Assembly: GCF_000719285.1 (NCBI RefSeq)
Contig: NZ_JOFS01000006.1
Span: forward strand, 62,001-126,000
Length of the DNA: 64,000 bases
DNA from: Streptomyces bicolor
GTDB lineage: Bacteria > Actinomycetota > Actinomycetes > Streptomycetales > Streptomycetaceae
Direction of reading: 5' to 3'
This document shows, piece after piece, positions 7,259-15,277 of the stretch; positions within the stretch are counted from its first letter, which is position 1; each line of letters opens with the position of its first letter. A model generated the notes under the pieces. It had not been told where the DNA came from and made no database searches. It saw only the letters and a program-made list of their open reading frames with translations. A program made the position numbers and the translations under genes.

Positions 7259-8785
7259 TCACAGCTCGCGCTTCTTCAACGGCCGTAGCGCGGGACCCTG
7301 CAGGATGCGGCCGTCCGGGGCGAACCGGGAGCCGTGGCACGGGCACTCCCACGCCTGTTCGGCGCGGTTGAAGGCCACGATGCAGCCGAGATGGGTACAG
7401 CGGGCCGAGACCGCCCGGAGCTCCCCGTTCTCGTCGCGGTGCACGGCGTACTGCCCGGTGCCCACCCGCACCACGGCGCCGTCGCCGGGGGCGATGTCCT
7501 CCGGCGCGGGCCCGGTCAGCGGCGGTATCCGGTCGCCGACGAAGTGCCGGGCCACCTGCGCCTGATGCTTCAGGAAGGTCCCTCCCTCGCGGACCACGGA
7601 GGCCAGTCGCCGGGGATCGTAGAGGCCGCTCCACTCGACCGGGCGCCCGGTGACGAGGTCGCAGAGCAGACGGCCCGCCATGATGCCGCCGCTCATGCCC
7701 CAGCCGCCGAACCCGGTCGCCACGTACGTGTGTCGGCTGCCGGGGTGGAGCGGGCCGACCAGCGGGACGGAGTCGGTGGAGTCGTTGTCCTGGGTGGCCC
7801 AGCGGTGGGTGAAGGTGACTTGCGGGAACTGGGCCGTGGCCCAGGCGGACAGCCGGCCGAACCGTTCCTCGACGTCGGCGGTGCCGGGGGTGAAGTGCTC
7901 CCCGGTGACGATCAGCAGACGCTTGCCCTCGCCCAGGGGCGCCGTGCGGACGGAGCGGGTGGACCGCTCGGGGGTGATGTACATGTCGCGAGGCGCGCCC
8001 TCGGCGTCGACGACCCCGGCCACGACCAGCTCACGGCGCGGGGACAGCCGGGTGAAGAGCAGGGCCCGGTCGAAGACGGGATAGTGCGTGGCGATCACCA
8101 CGTGCCCGGCGCGCACCGACACCCCCGCGTCGGTCGTCAGCACACAGGGCTCGCTCTCGGCGAGGCCGACGACCCGGGTGCCCTCGTACACCGAGCCGCC
8201 GCGCCGGCGCAGGTCGTCCGCGAGCGCCAGCAGGTACTTGCGGGGATGGAACTGGGCCTGCCCGCTCACCCGCACCGCCCCGGCGACCGGGAAGGGCAGC
8301 TCCGTCTCCGTGACGAACTCGGCCGGCAGGCCGGCCTCACGTGCCGCCTCGGCCTCCGCTAGCAACTCTCCTTCGCGCCGTGGGTTCTCCGCGTAGGTGA
8401 AGGCCGCCGCCTCCTCCCAGTCGCAGTCGATGTCCAGCTCCTCCACGATCCCGGCGGCGTGCCGGATCGCGGCGTTCTGCGAGCGGGCGTACAGCCGGGC
8501 GCCCGCCGCTCCGCGGGTGCGGCGCAGGTGGTCGTAGACCAGGGTGTGCTGGGCGGTGAGCTTGGCCGTCGTGTGCCCGGTGACGCCGGCGGCGAGGCGT
8601 CCCGCCTCCAGGACGGCCACCTCGCGGCCCCGCCGTACCAGTTCCCAGGCTGTGCTGAGTCCCGCGATGCCGCCGCCGACCACGGCGACGTCGACGGTGA
8701 GGTCACCGGGCGGTGGGGGCATGGGTTCGCCGGGCGGCGCGGTGTCGAGCCAGTAGGACCCTCGCAGCTGTGTCGTGGCGTTCAT
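7259..8785 (-). CDS. FAD-dependent oxidoreductase with C-terminal Rieske domain
   Basis: A 508-residue fusion. Residues 30-60 carry the FAD-binding GGGIAGLSTAWELVRRG dinucleotide motif of the DAO family, and the middle contains the second FAD contact (YVATGFGGWGMSGG). The C-terminal 100 residues form a Rieske 2Fe-2S domain with CTHLGC and CPCHGSRF ligands. Proteins of this architecture are common in Streptomyces; the FAD site would oxidise a small amine or similar substrate and pass electrons via the cluster. The start is at 8785 (MNATTQLRG). It is transcribed away from the SRPBCC gene. The substrate is not known. Confidence 0.85.
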   Translation of the reverse strand: MNATTQLRGSYWLDTAPPGEPMPPPPGDLTVDVAVVGGGIAGLSTAWELVRRGREVAVLEAGRLAAGVTGHTTAKLTAQHTLVYDHLRRTRGAAGARLYARSQNAAIRHAAGIVEELDIDCDWEEAAAFTYAENPRREGELLAEAEAAREAGLPAEFVTETELPFPVAGAVRVSGQAQFHPRKYLLALADDLRRRGGSVYEGTRVVGLAESEPCVLTTDAGVSVRAGHVVIATHYPVFDRALLFTRLSPRRELVVAGVVDAEGAPRDMYITPERSTRSVRTAPLGEGKRLLIVTGEHFTPGTADVEERFGRLSAWATAQFPQVTFTHRWATQDNDSTDSVPLVGPLHPGSRHTYVATGFGGWGMSGGIMAGRLLCDLVTGRPVEWSGLYDPRRLASVVREGGTFLKHQAQVARHFVGDRIPPLTGPAPEDIAPGDGAVVRVGTGQYAVHRDENGELRAVSARCTHLGCIVAFNRAEQAWECPCHGSRFAPDGRILQGPALRPLKKREL

Positions 8786-8837
8786 GGCCGCCGAGTGCCC
8801 CCCACGGTGACATGCCACGCGGACCGAGCGGGCCCGG

Positions 8838-8864
8838 GTCTTTCACGTCGGATTTCCCGGGTAC
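8838..8864 (+). promoter_or_regulatory. SigB-like stress promoter candidate
   Basis: GTCT followed after 17 bases by GGGTAC resembles the Streptomyces SigB-family promoter pattern (GNNT, 14-16 bases, GGGTAC/T), with one base of extra spacing. It lies about 80 bases upstream of the SRPBCC gene start. Confidence 0.3.
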
Positions 8865-8942
8865 CCGATGCCACGCACAAGCGCGGGAGGCCGAGCCGCC
8901 CACCGCGGCCGGCCCCGGCCAAGAGCTGACCAGGGAGGAACG

Positions 8943-9419
8943 ATGAGCACGGTCAAGGAATCGGTCGACGTGGAGGTCCCGCTCCGCAGGGCGTACGACC
9001 AGTGGACCCAGTTCGAGGACTTCCCGTCCTTCATGGAAGGCGTCGACGAGGTCAGGCAGCTCGACGACCGGCACAACCACTGGACCACCAGCATCGGTGG
9101 GGTGCGGCGCGAGTTCGACACGGAGATCGTCGACCAGCTGGCGGACGACCGGATCACCTGGCGGACCATCGGTGGAGACACCCAGCAGCGCGGCTCGGTC
9201 CGGTTCGAGGAGCTGGACGAGACCCACACGCGGGTGGAGCTCACGATGGATGTGGAGCCGACCGGTGTCGCCGAGAAGGGCGCGGACGCGCTGAACGTGA
9301 TCGACCGGCGGGTGAAGGGGGACCTGCGGCGCTTCAAGGACTACGTCGAGAGCGGCGGCGGCCAGAGCGGCGGCTGGCGCGGACGTATCCGGCCGGAGGA
9401 CCCCGGCACCACCCTCTGA
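8943..9419 (+). CDS. SRPBCC-fold (polyketide cyclase/dehydrase-like) protein
   Basis: A 158-residue START/Bet-v1-like protein. Typical features are the opening STVKESVDVEVPLRRAYDQW, FEDFPSFMEGV, and the alternating strands ending in the long C-terminal helix GDLRRFKDYVE. These proteins form a hydrophobic ligand cavity; many Streptomyces copies are of unknown function and stress-associated. A strong GGGAGG ribosome site precedes ATG 8943, which is preferred over an upstream in-frame ATG at 8868. The C-terminus is a Gly-rich tail. It is followed by a perfect stem-loop terminator. Confidence 0.85.
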   Translation: MSTVKESVDVEVPLRRAYDQWTQFEDFPSFMEGVDEVRQLDDRHNHWTTSIGGVRREFDTEIVDQLADDRITWRTIGGDTQQRGSVRFEELDETHTRVELTMDVEPTGVAEKGADALNVIDRRVKGDLRRFKDYVESGGGQSGGWRGRIRPEDPGTTL

Positions 9420-9458
9420 CGGCTCCACCCGCGCCCTCACACCGACGTGAGCGGACAC

Positions 9459-9496
9459 CCCGGCCGGGCCCACGCCCTGGAGCGGGCCCGGCCGGG
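9459..9496 (+). terminator. Strong stem-loop terminator after SRPBCC gene
   Basis: A perfect 13-bp inverted repeat (CCCGGCCGGGCCC pairing with GGGCCCGGCCGGG) with a 12-base loop lies 40 bases after the SRPBCC stop codon. Confidence 0.6.
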
Positions 9497-9649
9497 AAGC
9501 GCGCCTTGGGGTGGAGCGGGCCGGCCCCGGAAAGGGGCGCTCAGTCGTCGTCTTCGTCGAGGAGGCAGGCCGGCTGAAAGTCCGTCGGCTGCCCTTCCGG
9601 GGCAACCGTGGCCCTCGGCCATGGACGGTCGGACGCTAGGATCCGGACC

Positions 9650-10597
9650 ATGGCCCTCACCCTGAGCGACGTGGACCGGTTCGAGGCATCGAGGCCCCGC
9701 CTGGCGGCCATCGCCTACCGCCTGCTCGGTTCCGCGAGCGAGGCCGAGGACGTTGTGCAGGAGACGTTCCTGCGCTGGCAGGCCGCCGACGTCGACCGCG
9801 TCGAGGTGCCCGAGGCCTGGCTGACGAAGGTGCTCACCAACCTGTGCCTCAACCAGCTCACTTCGGCCCGCGCGCGGCGCGAGACCTACGTGGGCCAGTG
9901 GCTCCCCGAACCGCTGCTCGCCGGGGACCCGATGCTCGGCCCGGCCGACACCGCCGAACAGCGCGAGTCGGTCTCGTACGCGGTCCTCGCCGTACTGGAG
10001 CGGCTCTCCCCGAACGAGCGGGCGGTGTACGTGCTGCGGGAGGCCTTCGACTACCCGCACCGGGAGATCGCCGAGATCCTCGACCTCACCGAGGCCGCCA
10101 GCCAGCAGATCTTTCACCGCGCCAAGAAGCACGTCGCCGCCGGCAAGGCCCGCACCGAGGTCGACGAGGCCGCCGCCCGGCGGATCGTCGAGGAGTTCCT
10201 CGCGGCCGCCACCAGCGGCCGTACCGAGCCCCTCGTACGGCTGCTGACCCAGGACGCCGTCTCGATCGGCGACGGCGGCGGCAAGGTCCCGGCCCGCGCC
10301 AAGGCGTTCGAAGGCGCCCTCGCGGTGGCGAAGTTCATGCGGGGCCTGTTCAAGCCGAGCGAGGCCAAGCGCGCCCTGGCCGGCGGCTCGCCCGCGGTCT
10401 ACGCCACGACCGCCAACGGCGAACCGGCCATCGTGGCGGTCCTCGACGGCCGGGTCATCGGCGTCATGTGCCTGGAGGTGACCGCCGAGGGCATCGCCGG
10501 GTTCCGCAACCAGGTCAACCCCGACAAGCTCGACCGCGCGACCGAGCGGTGGGCGGCCATGGACCACGGGGAACCGCTGCTGCTCAACGCCTTCTGA
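9650..10597 (+). CDS. ECF41-family RNA polymerase sigma factor (SigJ-like)
   Basis: A 315-residue extracytoplasmic-function sigma factor with a C-terminal SnoaL-like extension. Region 2 includes AYRLLGSASEAEDVVQETFLRW, and region 4 includes the HTH HREIAEILDLTEAASQQIFH. ECF41 hallmarks are all visible: WLPEPL after region 2, DGGGKV in the extension, and NPDKL near the C-terminus. In this family the fused extension replaces a separate anti-sigma factor and tunes activity. The start at 9650 is preferred over an upstream in-frame ATG at 9608. ECF41 genes usually neighbour an oxidoreductase that they control, which fits the adjacent gene at 10713. Confidence 0.92.
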   Translation: MALTLSDVDRFEASRPRLAAIAYRLLGSASEAEDVVQETFLRWQAADVDRVEVPEAWLTKVLTNLCLNQLTSARARRETYVGQWLPEPLLAGDPMLGPADTAEQRESVSYAVLAVLERLSPNERAVYVLREAFDYPHREIAEILDLTEAASQQIFHRAKKHVAAGKARTEVDEAAARRIVEEFLAAATSGRTEPLVRLLTQDAVSIGDGGGKVPARAKAFEGALAVAKFMRGLFKPSEAKRALAGGSPAVYATTANGEPAIVAVLDGRVIGVMCLEVTAEGIAGFRNQVNPDKLDRATERWAAMDHGEPLLLNAF

Positions 10598-10614
10598 GCA
10601 CCGCCTTCCGCGCA

Positions 10615-10630
10615 TGTGACGTGCTTCACA
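10615..10630. promoter_or_regulatory. CRP-like operator TGTGA-N6-TCACA
   Basis: A perfect palindrome with arms TGTGA and TCACA separated by six bases, matching the classical CRP consensus and the half-site spacing reported for Streptomyces Crp (GTG-N8-CAC). It lies 18 bases after the sigma-factor stop and 83 bases upstream of the oxidoreductase start, a position suited to control of the latter. Confidence 0.5.
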
Positions 10631-10635
10631 TTCCA

Positions 10636-10648
10636 TTCCTGTCAGGAA
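10636..10648. promoter_or_regulatory. Second palindrome, TTCCTG-T-CAGGAA
   Basis: A perfect 13-base inverted repeat five bases after the CRP-like site. It may be a second operator or a small hairpin in the oxidoreductase leader. Confidence 0.3.
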
Positions 10649-10712
10649 ACGGCGGGCTGCCCGGTTCAGGTGGCGAATCCGCTCAAGATCCGCCCAAGAC
10701 AGGAGTACGGAC

Positions 10713-11909
10713 ATGCAGCACCGCATCGTCGTCCTCGGAGCCGGCTACACCGGGGTCACCGCCGCCGGCCGCCTCGCCAGGCGGCTGCACCGCGCGGACG
10801 TCACCATCACCCTCGTCAACGCCGAACCCGACTTCGTCGAGCGCGTACGGATGCACCAGCTCGCGGTCGGCCAGGACCTCAGGCCCCGGCCCTTCGGCGA
10901 GATGTTCGCGGGCACGGGCGTCGAGTTGAAGCTCGCGAAGGTCACCGGCGTGGACGTCGACCGCAAGACCGTCGCCGTCCTCGACGGCAAGGGCGCCGAG
11001 GAGCTCACGTACGACACGCTCGTCTACGCCCTCGGCAGCGGCTGGAACGACCACGGCGTCCCCGGCACCGCCGAGCACGCCCACGAGATCGCCTCCCGCC
11101 CCGGAGCCCTCCGGCTGCGTGAGCGGCTGGCCCGGCTGGACGCCGGACAGGCCGTGGTCGTGGTCGGCGGCGGTCTCACCGGTCTGGAGGCCGCCACCGA
11201 GATCGCCGAGGCCCGCCCGGACCTCGACGTCGCCCTCGCCGCCCGCGGCGCCCTCGGCGACTGGCTCTCGCCCAAGGGCACCCGGCACCTGCGGAAGGTC
11301 TTCGCCGGGCTCGGCATCACCGTGCACGAGCACGCCGCGGTCACCGAGGTGGCGGCCGACCACGTCACCACCGCCGACGGCACGACGATCCCGGCCGCGG
11401 TCACCGTCTGGACCACCGGCTTCGCCGTCCATCCGATCGCGCGGGCCACCGCCCTGGAGGTCACCGACACCGGCCAGATCGTGGTCGACGCGACCATGCG
11501 CTCGGTCTCCCACCCGGACGTGTACGCCATCGGCGACGCGGCCATGGCCATGGGCGCCGGCGACAAGCCGCTGCGGATGTCCTGCGCCTCCGGCGGCTTC
11601 ACCGCGTGGCAGGCCGCCGAGGCCATCACGGCACGTCTGACCGGCGGAAAGCTCCCGAACGTGCCGCTGCGCTACTTCAACCAGTGCATCTCGCTGGGCC
11701 GCAAGGAAGGCCTGATCCAGTACGTCACCGCCGACGACCGCGCCGTCCGGGCGGCCCTGACGGGACGGCTCGCCGCCGTCTACAAGGAACTGGTCTGCAA
11801 GGGCGCCGCCTGGGGCGTCGCCAACCCCACATTCGGGATGCCCACTCGACGCCGCCGCGTCGTACGGGAGCCGGGCCAGGTGGCCTCGGCGGTCAAGGCA
11901 CCGGCCTGA
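10713..11909 (+). CDS. NDH-2-like NAD(P)/FAD-dependent oxidoreductase
   Basis: A 398-residue pyridine-nucleotide/disulfide-type oxidoreductase. The N-terminal FAD motif is IVVLGAGYTGVTAAGRLARR, the NAD(P) motif is AVVVVGGGLTGLEAATEIAE near residue 150, and the second FAD contact is SHPDVYAIGDAAM near residue 275. It resembles type II NADH dehydrogenases that pass electrons to quinone. RBS-like AGGAG precedes the start. It lies 115 bases after the ECF41 sigma gene in the same direction, the arrangement expected for an ECF41 target, with a CRP-like palindrome in the gap. Confidence 0.88.
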   Translation: MQHRIVVLGAGYTGVTAAGRLARRLHRADVTITLVNAEPDFVERVRMHQLAVGQDLRPRPFGEMFAGTGVELKLAKVTGVDVDRKTVAVLDGKGAEELTYDTLVYALGSGWNDHGVPGTAEHAHEIASRPGALRLRERLARLDAGQAVVVVGGGLTGLEAATEIAEARPDLDVALAARGALGDWLSPKGTRHLRKVFAGLGITVHEHAAVTEVAADHVTTADGTTIPAAVTVWTTGFAVHPIARATALEVTDTGQIVVDATMRSVSHPDVYAIGDAAMAMGAGDKPLRMSCASGGFTAWQAAEAITARLTGGKLPNVPLRYFNQCISLGRKEGLIQYVTADDRAVRAALTGRLAAVYKELVCKGAAWGVANPTFGMPTRRRRVVREPGQVASAVKAPA

Positions 11910-11925
11910 ACCACACCGGAACGGG

Positions 11926-11950
11926 CGCCCTCGCCGGGTGGGCGAGGGCG
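11926..11950 (+). terminator. Stem-loop terminator after oxidoreductase gene
   Basis: A perfect 10-bp stem (CGCCCTCGCC with GGCGAGGGCG) with a 5-base loop lies 16 bases past the stop codon, between this gene and the convergent DUF6766 gene. Confidence 0.55.
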
Positions 11951-12058
11951 TCGGTGGCGGGTGACCGGTCGGCCGCCCCCGCTCTTCCTCCCCTGCTGTC
12001 CGCAGCAGGCGAGGTCGGAGGTGGTGCGGAGGATGCCGGTTCCCGGCCTCGCCCTCCC

Positions 12059-12778
12059 TCAGCCCTCCACGCCCGTGGCGCCGTGCGCCGCCCCCACCGG
12101 TTTCGACTCCGGGGAGCCCCGCTGCCGCAGGTAGATCGACAACACGGCCATCGAGGCCACGGCGAGCAGCTCGGACTGCCAGTTCTGCAGGGTGCGGTTC
12201 CAGAAATCCGCCGAGCCGAGGTAGTCGGCCCAGCTCAGCGGGGCCTGCAACTGCCGTAGCCGCTGTTCGTTGTGGGCGGCCACGCCGGTGATCGACTGGA
12301 CGAGCCAGGACAGCAGGAAGACCGTCCCCATGAACAGCAGCAGCGAGTTCGAGTACACCGCCCGCCGCCATCCCCCGGCCTTGGCCCACTTGGGCGAGCT
12401 GTCCTTGGCGTACGGGCCGACCATCTGCTCCTCGTCGGACTCGGTGCCGCCCTTGTGCATCTCCTTCGACTCCGGGGAGCCGCGCTGCAGCAGCCAGACG
12501 GTCACGCCGACGTACAGGAAGAACTGCAGATACTCCGACTGCCAGTTCTCGGACACGTCGACGGCGAAGTCGGACGTGGTGAGGTATTCGCCGAACGAGA
12601 TCTGCTGGAGCCCGTCCGTGGCCAGCTGGTTGTTGAAGTCCGCGTGGCCCGCGATCGCCTGCCCGAACAGGGCCAGCAGGAAGCTGACGGTGAAGAACAG
12701 CCCGAGTCCGTTGTCCCGCAGGAAACCCCGCAGGCCACGGTGGCTGGGCGGGGTGGTCCGGGACGAGTGCTCGGTCAT
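12059..12778 (-). CDS. DUF6766-type four-TM membrane protein with internal duplication
   Basis: A 239-residue membrane protein built from two similar halves. Each half has a hydrophobic helix (LFFTVSFLLALFGQAIAG; LFMGTVFLLSWLVQSITG), an aromatic-rich loop with ENWQSEYLQ or QNWQSELLA, a second helix, and the closing motif RGSPESK (near residues 100 and 225). The architecture suggests a duplicated two-TM module with conserved cytoplasmic or periplasmic ends. It matches a Streptomyces family of unknown function. Its start overlaps the stop of a 27-residue membrane peptide gene, so it is likely coupled to that gene and the lipoprotein upstream. Confidence 0.75.
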   Translation of the reverse strand: MTEHSSRTTPPSHRGLRGFLRDNGLGLFFTVSFLLALFGQAIAGHADFNNQLATDGLQQISFGEYLTTSDFAVDVSENWQSEYLQFFLYVGVTVWLLQRGSPESKEMHKGGTESDEEQMVGPYAKDSSPKWAKAGGWRRAVYSNSLLLFMGTVFLLSWLVQSITGVAAHNEQRLRQLQAPLSWADYLGSADFWNRTLQNWQSELLAVASMAVLSIYLRQRGSPESKPVGAAHGATGVEG

Positions 12779-12858
12779 CGGTGCATCAGCCCCAGGGCCG
12801 CCAGATAGGCGAGACCGACCGCGATGATCGCGATGATGACGGTGAACATGATCCTCAC
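12775..12858 (-). CDS. 27-residue single-TM membrane peptide
   Basis: A very short gene starting with GTG (or ATG at 12849, giving 24 residues). The product is almost one transmembrane helix: VRIMFTVIIAIIAVGLAYLA followed by ALGLMHR. Its stop overlaps the start of the DUF6766 gene, and it begins 4 bases after the lipoprotein stop, so it sits exactly between two genes in a tight operon. Such coupling argues for real translation. Function is unknown; it may assist the four-TM protein. Confidence 0.5.
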   Translation of the reverse strand: MRIMFTVIIAIIAVGLAYLAALGLMHR

Positions 12859-12861
12859 GCG

Positions 12862-13272
12862 TCACCCGCCCTTGATCCGGCACTCGTACGGCTCCTGCGG
12901 CCGCGGCTCGCAGTCGGCGGCCACGACCTTCCAGCCGGAGGCGAAGCGGGAGAGGAACAGGGTGTCGGTGGAGAGCACCGCCCGCGCCTGGTTCCCGTAC
13001 ACGTCCGTCCGCCGCACCGCGCCGCCCGGCACCGGCGACTGCGCACGCAGTGCCTCCTCGCAGGGGCTGCCGGCGGAACCCTCCAGCTCCTCCACGGTGC
13101 CCGGCGCGAGTACGGCGCACACCCGGTCGTACGCCTCCGCGCCCAGCGCGGCCTGGAACGCGGCCGCGGCGTCGCGCACGTCGTCCCGCCGCTCCGCCGG
13201 GGTGGCGCACCCGCCGACGCCGCCGACGGCCAGCAGGAGGCACACCGCCACACCGCACGCTCGCCCGGCCAT
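12862..13272 (-). CDS. Small lipoprotein
   Basis: A 136-residue predicted lipoprotein. The signal peptide is short and hydrophobic, with a lipobox GVGGC placing the lipidated Cys at residue 22. The mature part contains three further Cys (PCEEALRAQSP, ADCEPRP, YECRIKGG) and looks like a small globular alpha+beta domain. I do not recognise a named family. It is the first gene of the minus-strand unit with the 27-residue peptide and the DUF6766 protein, which suggests a shared role at the membrane. Confidence 0.7.
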   Translation of the reverse strand: MAGRACGVAVCLLLAVGGVGGCATPAERRDDVRDAAAAFQAALGAEAYDRVCAVLAPGTVEELEGSAGSPCEEALRAQSPVPGGAVRRTDVYGNQARAVLSTDTLFLSRFASGWKVVAADCEPRPQEPYECRIKGG

Positions 13273-13473
13273 CGATCCACCTCCGATCGAAGTACACCGC
13301 GACGAGCCCCGAGCGAGCGGCTACCGCGCCCCAGCATTCCCTCACCCGGCCGACTGACCGGCGGACTGACCGGACGCGCGCTGCGCCGTGACCCGTCCCG
13401 GAGGCACCATGTTCTGAGGGGGCTGCGGCCGACTCGCCGAGCGCGTGGATCTTCGCGTGAGAGGACGTACCCC

Positions 13474-14250
13474 ATGCCTGAGCTGCCGGACGTCGAGGGG
13501 TTCCGGAGAGTGCTCGAGTCCTGCGCGAAGGGCAGAGTCATCCAGCGCGTCGACGTGCGCGACACCGGCGTACTGCGCGAGGTGAGCACAAGGCGGCTGC
13601 GGGACGCGCTGGAGGGCCGGCGTTTCACCCAGCCGGAGCGGCACGGGAAGTGGCTGCTCGCCCGCACCGGCGGCCCCACCCTCATGCTGCACTTCGGCAT
13701 GACCGGCCAACTGGTCTGCGGCCGTCCCGGCGACGAGGTCGAGGCGCACGACCGCGTCCTGTTCACCCTGGCCCGTGACCGTCAGCTCCGCTTCCGCGAC
13801 CAGCGCAAGCTGCAGGGACTCTGGCTGGCCGACGACGAGTCGGAGGTGGCACGGCTGCTGGGCCGGCAGGGACCCGACGCCATGGCGGTGGACCGGGCGG
13901 AGTTCCAGGCCGTGCTCTCCGTCCGCCGCGGCAGCGTCAAAGCGGCCCTCATCGACCAGTCGGTGCTGGCCGGGCTCGGCAACCTCCTGGCCGACGAGAT
14001 CCTGTGGCGGGCGGGGCTGCGCCCCACGAGCCGGTCGAGCGATCTCACCGACGCCGACTGCCGCCGCCTGTACACGCACATGCGCCGCACCCTGCGCTCC
14101 GCGGTCACCGCCGGCTGCGTCCCGCCGCGGGACTCCTGGCTCACCGGTCACCGCGACGACCCCGTCCCCACCTGCCCGCGCTGCGGAAACTCCCTGCGCC
14201 GGTCCCGGGTGGCAGGCCGTGGCACGGTGTGGTGCCCGCGGTGCCAGTAG
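13474..14250 (+). CDS. Fpg/Nei-family DNA glycosylase
   Basis: A 258-residue base-excision repair enzyme. After Met removal the catalytic Pro is followed by Glu (PELPDVEGFRRVL), HGKWLL carries the conserved Lys, SVKAALIDQSVLAGLGNLLADE forms the helix-two-turn-helix, and the C-terminal zinc finger is CPRCG...CPRC. It removes oxidised bases and cleaves the resulting abasic site. The exact lesion preference (Fpg versus endonuclease VIII) is not settled by sequence. The start at 13474 must be right because the N-terminal Pro is catalytic; GAGAGGA lies 8 bases upstream. Confidence 0.92.
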   Translation: MPELPDVEGFRRVLESCAKGRVIQRVDVRDTGVLREVSTRRLRDALEGRRFTQPERHGKWLLARTGGPTLMLHFGMTGQLVCGRPGDEVEAHDRVLFTLARDRQLRFRDQRKLQGLWLADDESEVARLLGRQGPDAMAVDRAEFQAVLSVRRGSVKAALIDQSVLAGLGNLLADEILWRAGLRPTSRSSDLTDADCRRLYTHMRRTLRSAVTAGCVPPRDSWLTGHRDDPVPTCPRCGNSLRRSRVAGRGTVWCPRCQ

Positions 14251-14382
14251 CCCCACCGACAGCCCCACCAACAGCCCTGCCACCTGCGCAGTCATCGGCA
14301 TGTCATCGATATTTGATCAGCCGTACCTAGCGTCTGATCCGTCCTTGTCGGGCACGTCCACAACCCCAGGGGGATCAGGCAC

Positions 14383-15186
14383 ATGTCGAAGACGAGCAGG
14401 ATGGCACGGGCGGTTCGCGGTGCGGCGGTGGCGGTGGCGCTGACGGCGGGGGCCGTCGTCGCGTCCCCGTCCGCCGCGCACGCGGCCGAGCCGGACCACT
14501 ACTACATCCAGATCGGCGGCACCGGCGCCACACCGCCCGCGCCCCACTGCACCTACTCCTACGACGCCGCGAACGCGGCCCTCCAACTCGGCGACCGCGC
14601 CATCAAGGTGTGCTACCCGGCGAGCGCCGGCCCGTTCATCGGCCCCACCGGCTCGATCGTCGACGACAAGCTGCAGCTCCACCCGGAGGCCCTCACCGCG
14701 CCGAACTACGACTCCAGCGTGCAGCAGGGCTACCGAGAGGCGTTGCGGGTGGCACAGGAGACCCACCGCGCCCACCCGGACGCGACCCTCACGATCACCG
14801 GCTACTCCCAGGGCGCACAGGTCGCCGACGAGGTCCTCCAGACGATCGCCAACGGCGGCACCGACATCCCGCGCTCGCAGGTCAACGGCGTGCTCTACGC
14901 CGACCCCATGCAGCCCGGCACCGGATTCACGGCCCAGATCCCGAGGGGCTGGGGCGTGCCCGGGTTCACCTCGCCCGGCGCCGGTCCGACCGAGTTCAAC
15001 GGCATTCCGGTCACCCGGTACTGCATCAAGGGCGACCCGGTGTGCGACGCGTCCCTCGTGAACGCGCCCGGCTACTTCACCCTGCACCCGAAGTACCCGG
15101 AGGCGGGCAACGTCATCGCCCAGACCCTGGGCGACGCCGGCGGCGACGGGATCCGGTGGAGGAACGCCGACGGGAGCCCTGCGTAG
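14383..15186 (+). CDS. Secreted PE-PPE-domain (cutinase-like) hydrolase
   Basis: A 267-residue secreted protein. The signal peptide ends near residue 34 (SAAHA-AEPDH). The mature part is an alpha/beta hydrolase of the PE-PPE/cutinase-like group: a nucleophile elbow GYSQGAQ with Ser142, a candidate acid in the stretch CIKGDPVCD, and a candidate His in YFTLHPKYPE near the C-terminus. It probably hydrolyses an ester. Mycobacterial relatives are fused to PE or PPE modules; this free-standing form is usual in Streptomyces. The gene is monocistronic and converges on the SARP gene. Confidence 0.82.
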   Translation: MSKTSRMARAVRGAAVAVALTAGAVVASPSAAHAAEPDHYYIQIGGTGATPPAPHCTYSYDAANAALQLGDRAIKVCYPASAGPFIGPTGSIVDDKLQLHPEALTAPNYDSSVQQGYREALRVAQETHRAHPDATLTITGYSQGAQVADEVLQTIANGGTDIPRSQVNGVLYADPMQPGTGFTAQIPRGWGVPGFTSPGAGPTEFNGIPVTRYCIKGDPVCDASLVNAPGYFTLHPKYPEAGNVIAQTLGDAGGDGIRWRNADGSPA

Positions 15187-15200
15187 GGCTCCTGACGGAC

Positions 15201-15242
15201 GGGGGACACAGGACGGGGGACGGGGGTCGGACGGGGGTGGGG
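15201..15242 (+). other. G-quadruplex-prone tract between convergent genes
   Basis: Five G-runs (15201-15205, 15215-15219, 15222-15226, 15233-15237, 15239-15242) separated by short spacers fill the gap between the PE-PPE and SARP stop codons. The pattern satisfies the usual four-run G-quadruplex rule on the plus strand. Confidence 0.6.
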
Positions 15243-15244
15243 AC

Positions 15245-15277
15245 CGGTGGCCGAGGACTACGCGTCGTCGGCCACCG
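15245..15277. terminator. Stem-loop at the SARP 3' end
   Basis: A perfect 10-bp stem (CGGTGGCCGA with TCGGCCACCG) around a 13-base loop overlaps the last codons of the SARP gene and could terminate either convergent transcript. Confidence 0.35.

Noticed and set aside
12781..13473. N-terminal extension of the Fpg/Nei protein
   Set aside because: The catalytic residue must be N-terminal Pro right after the Met at 13474, so any extension would inactivate the enzyme.
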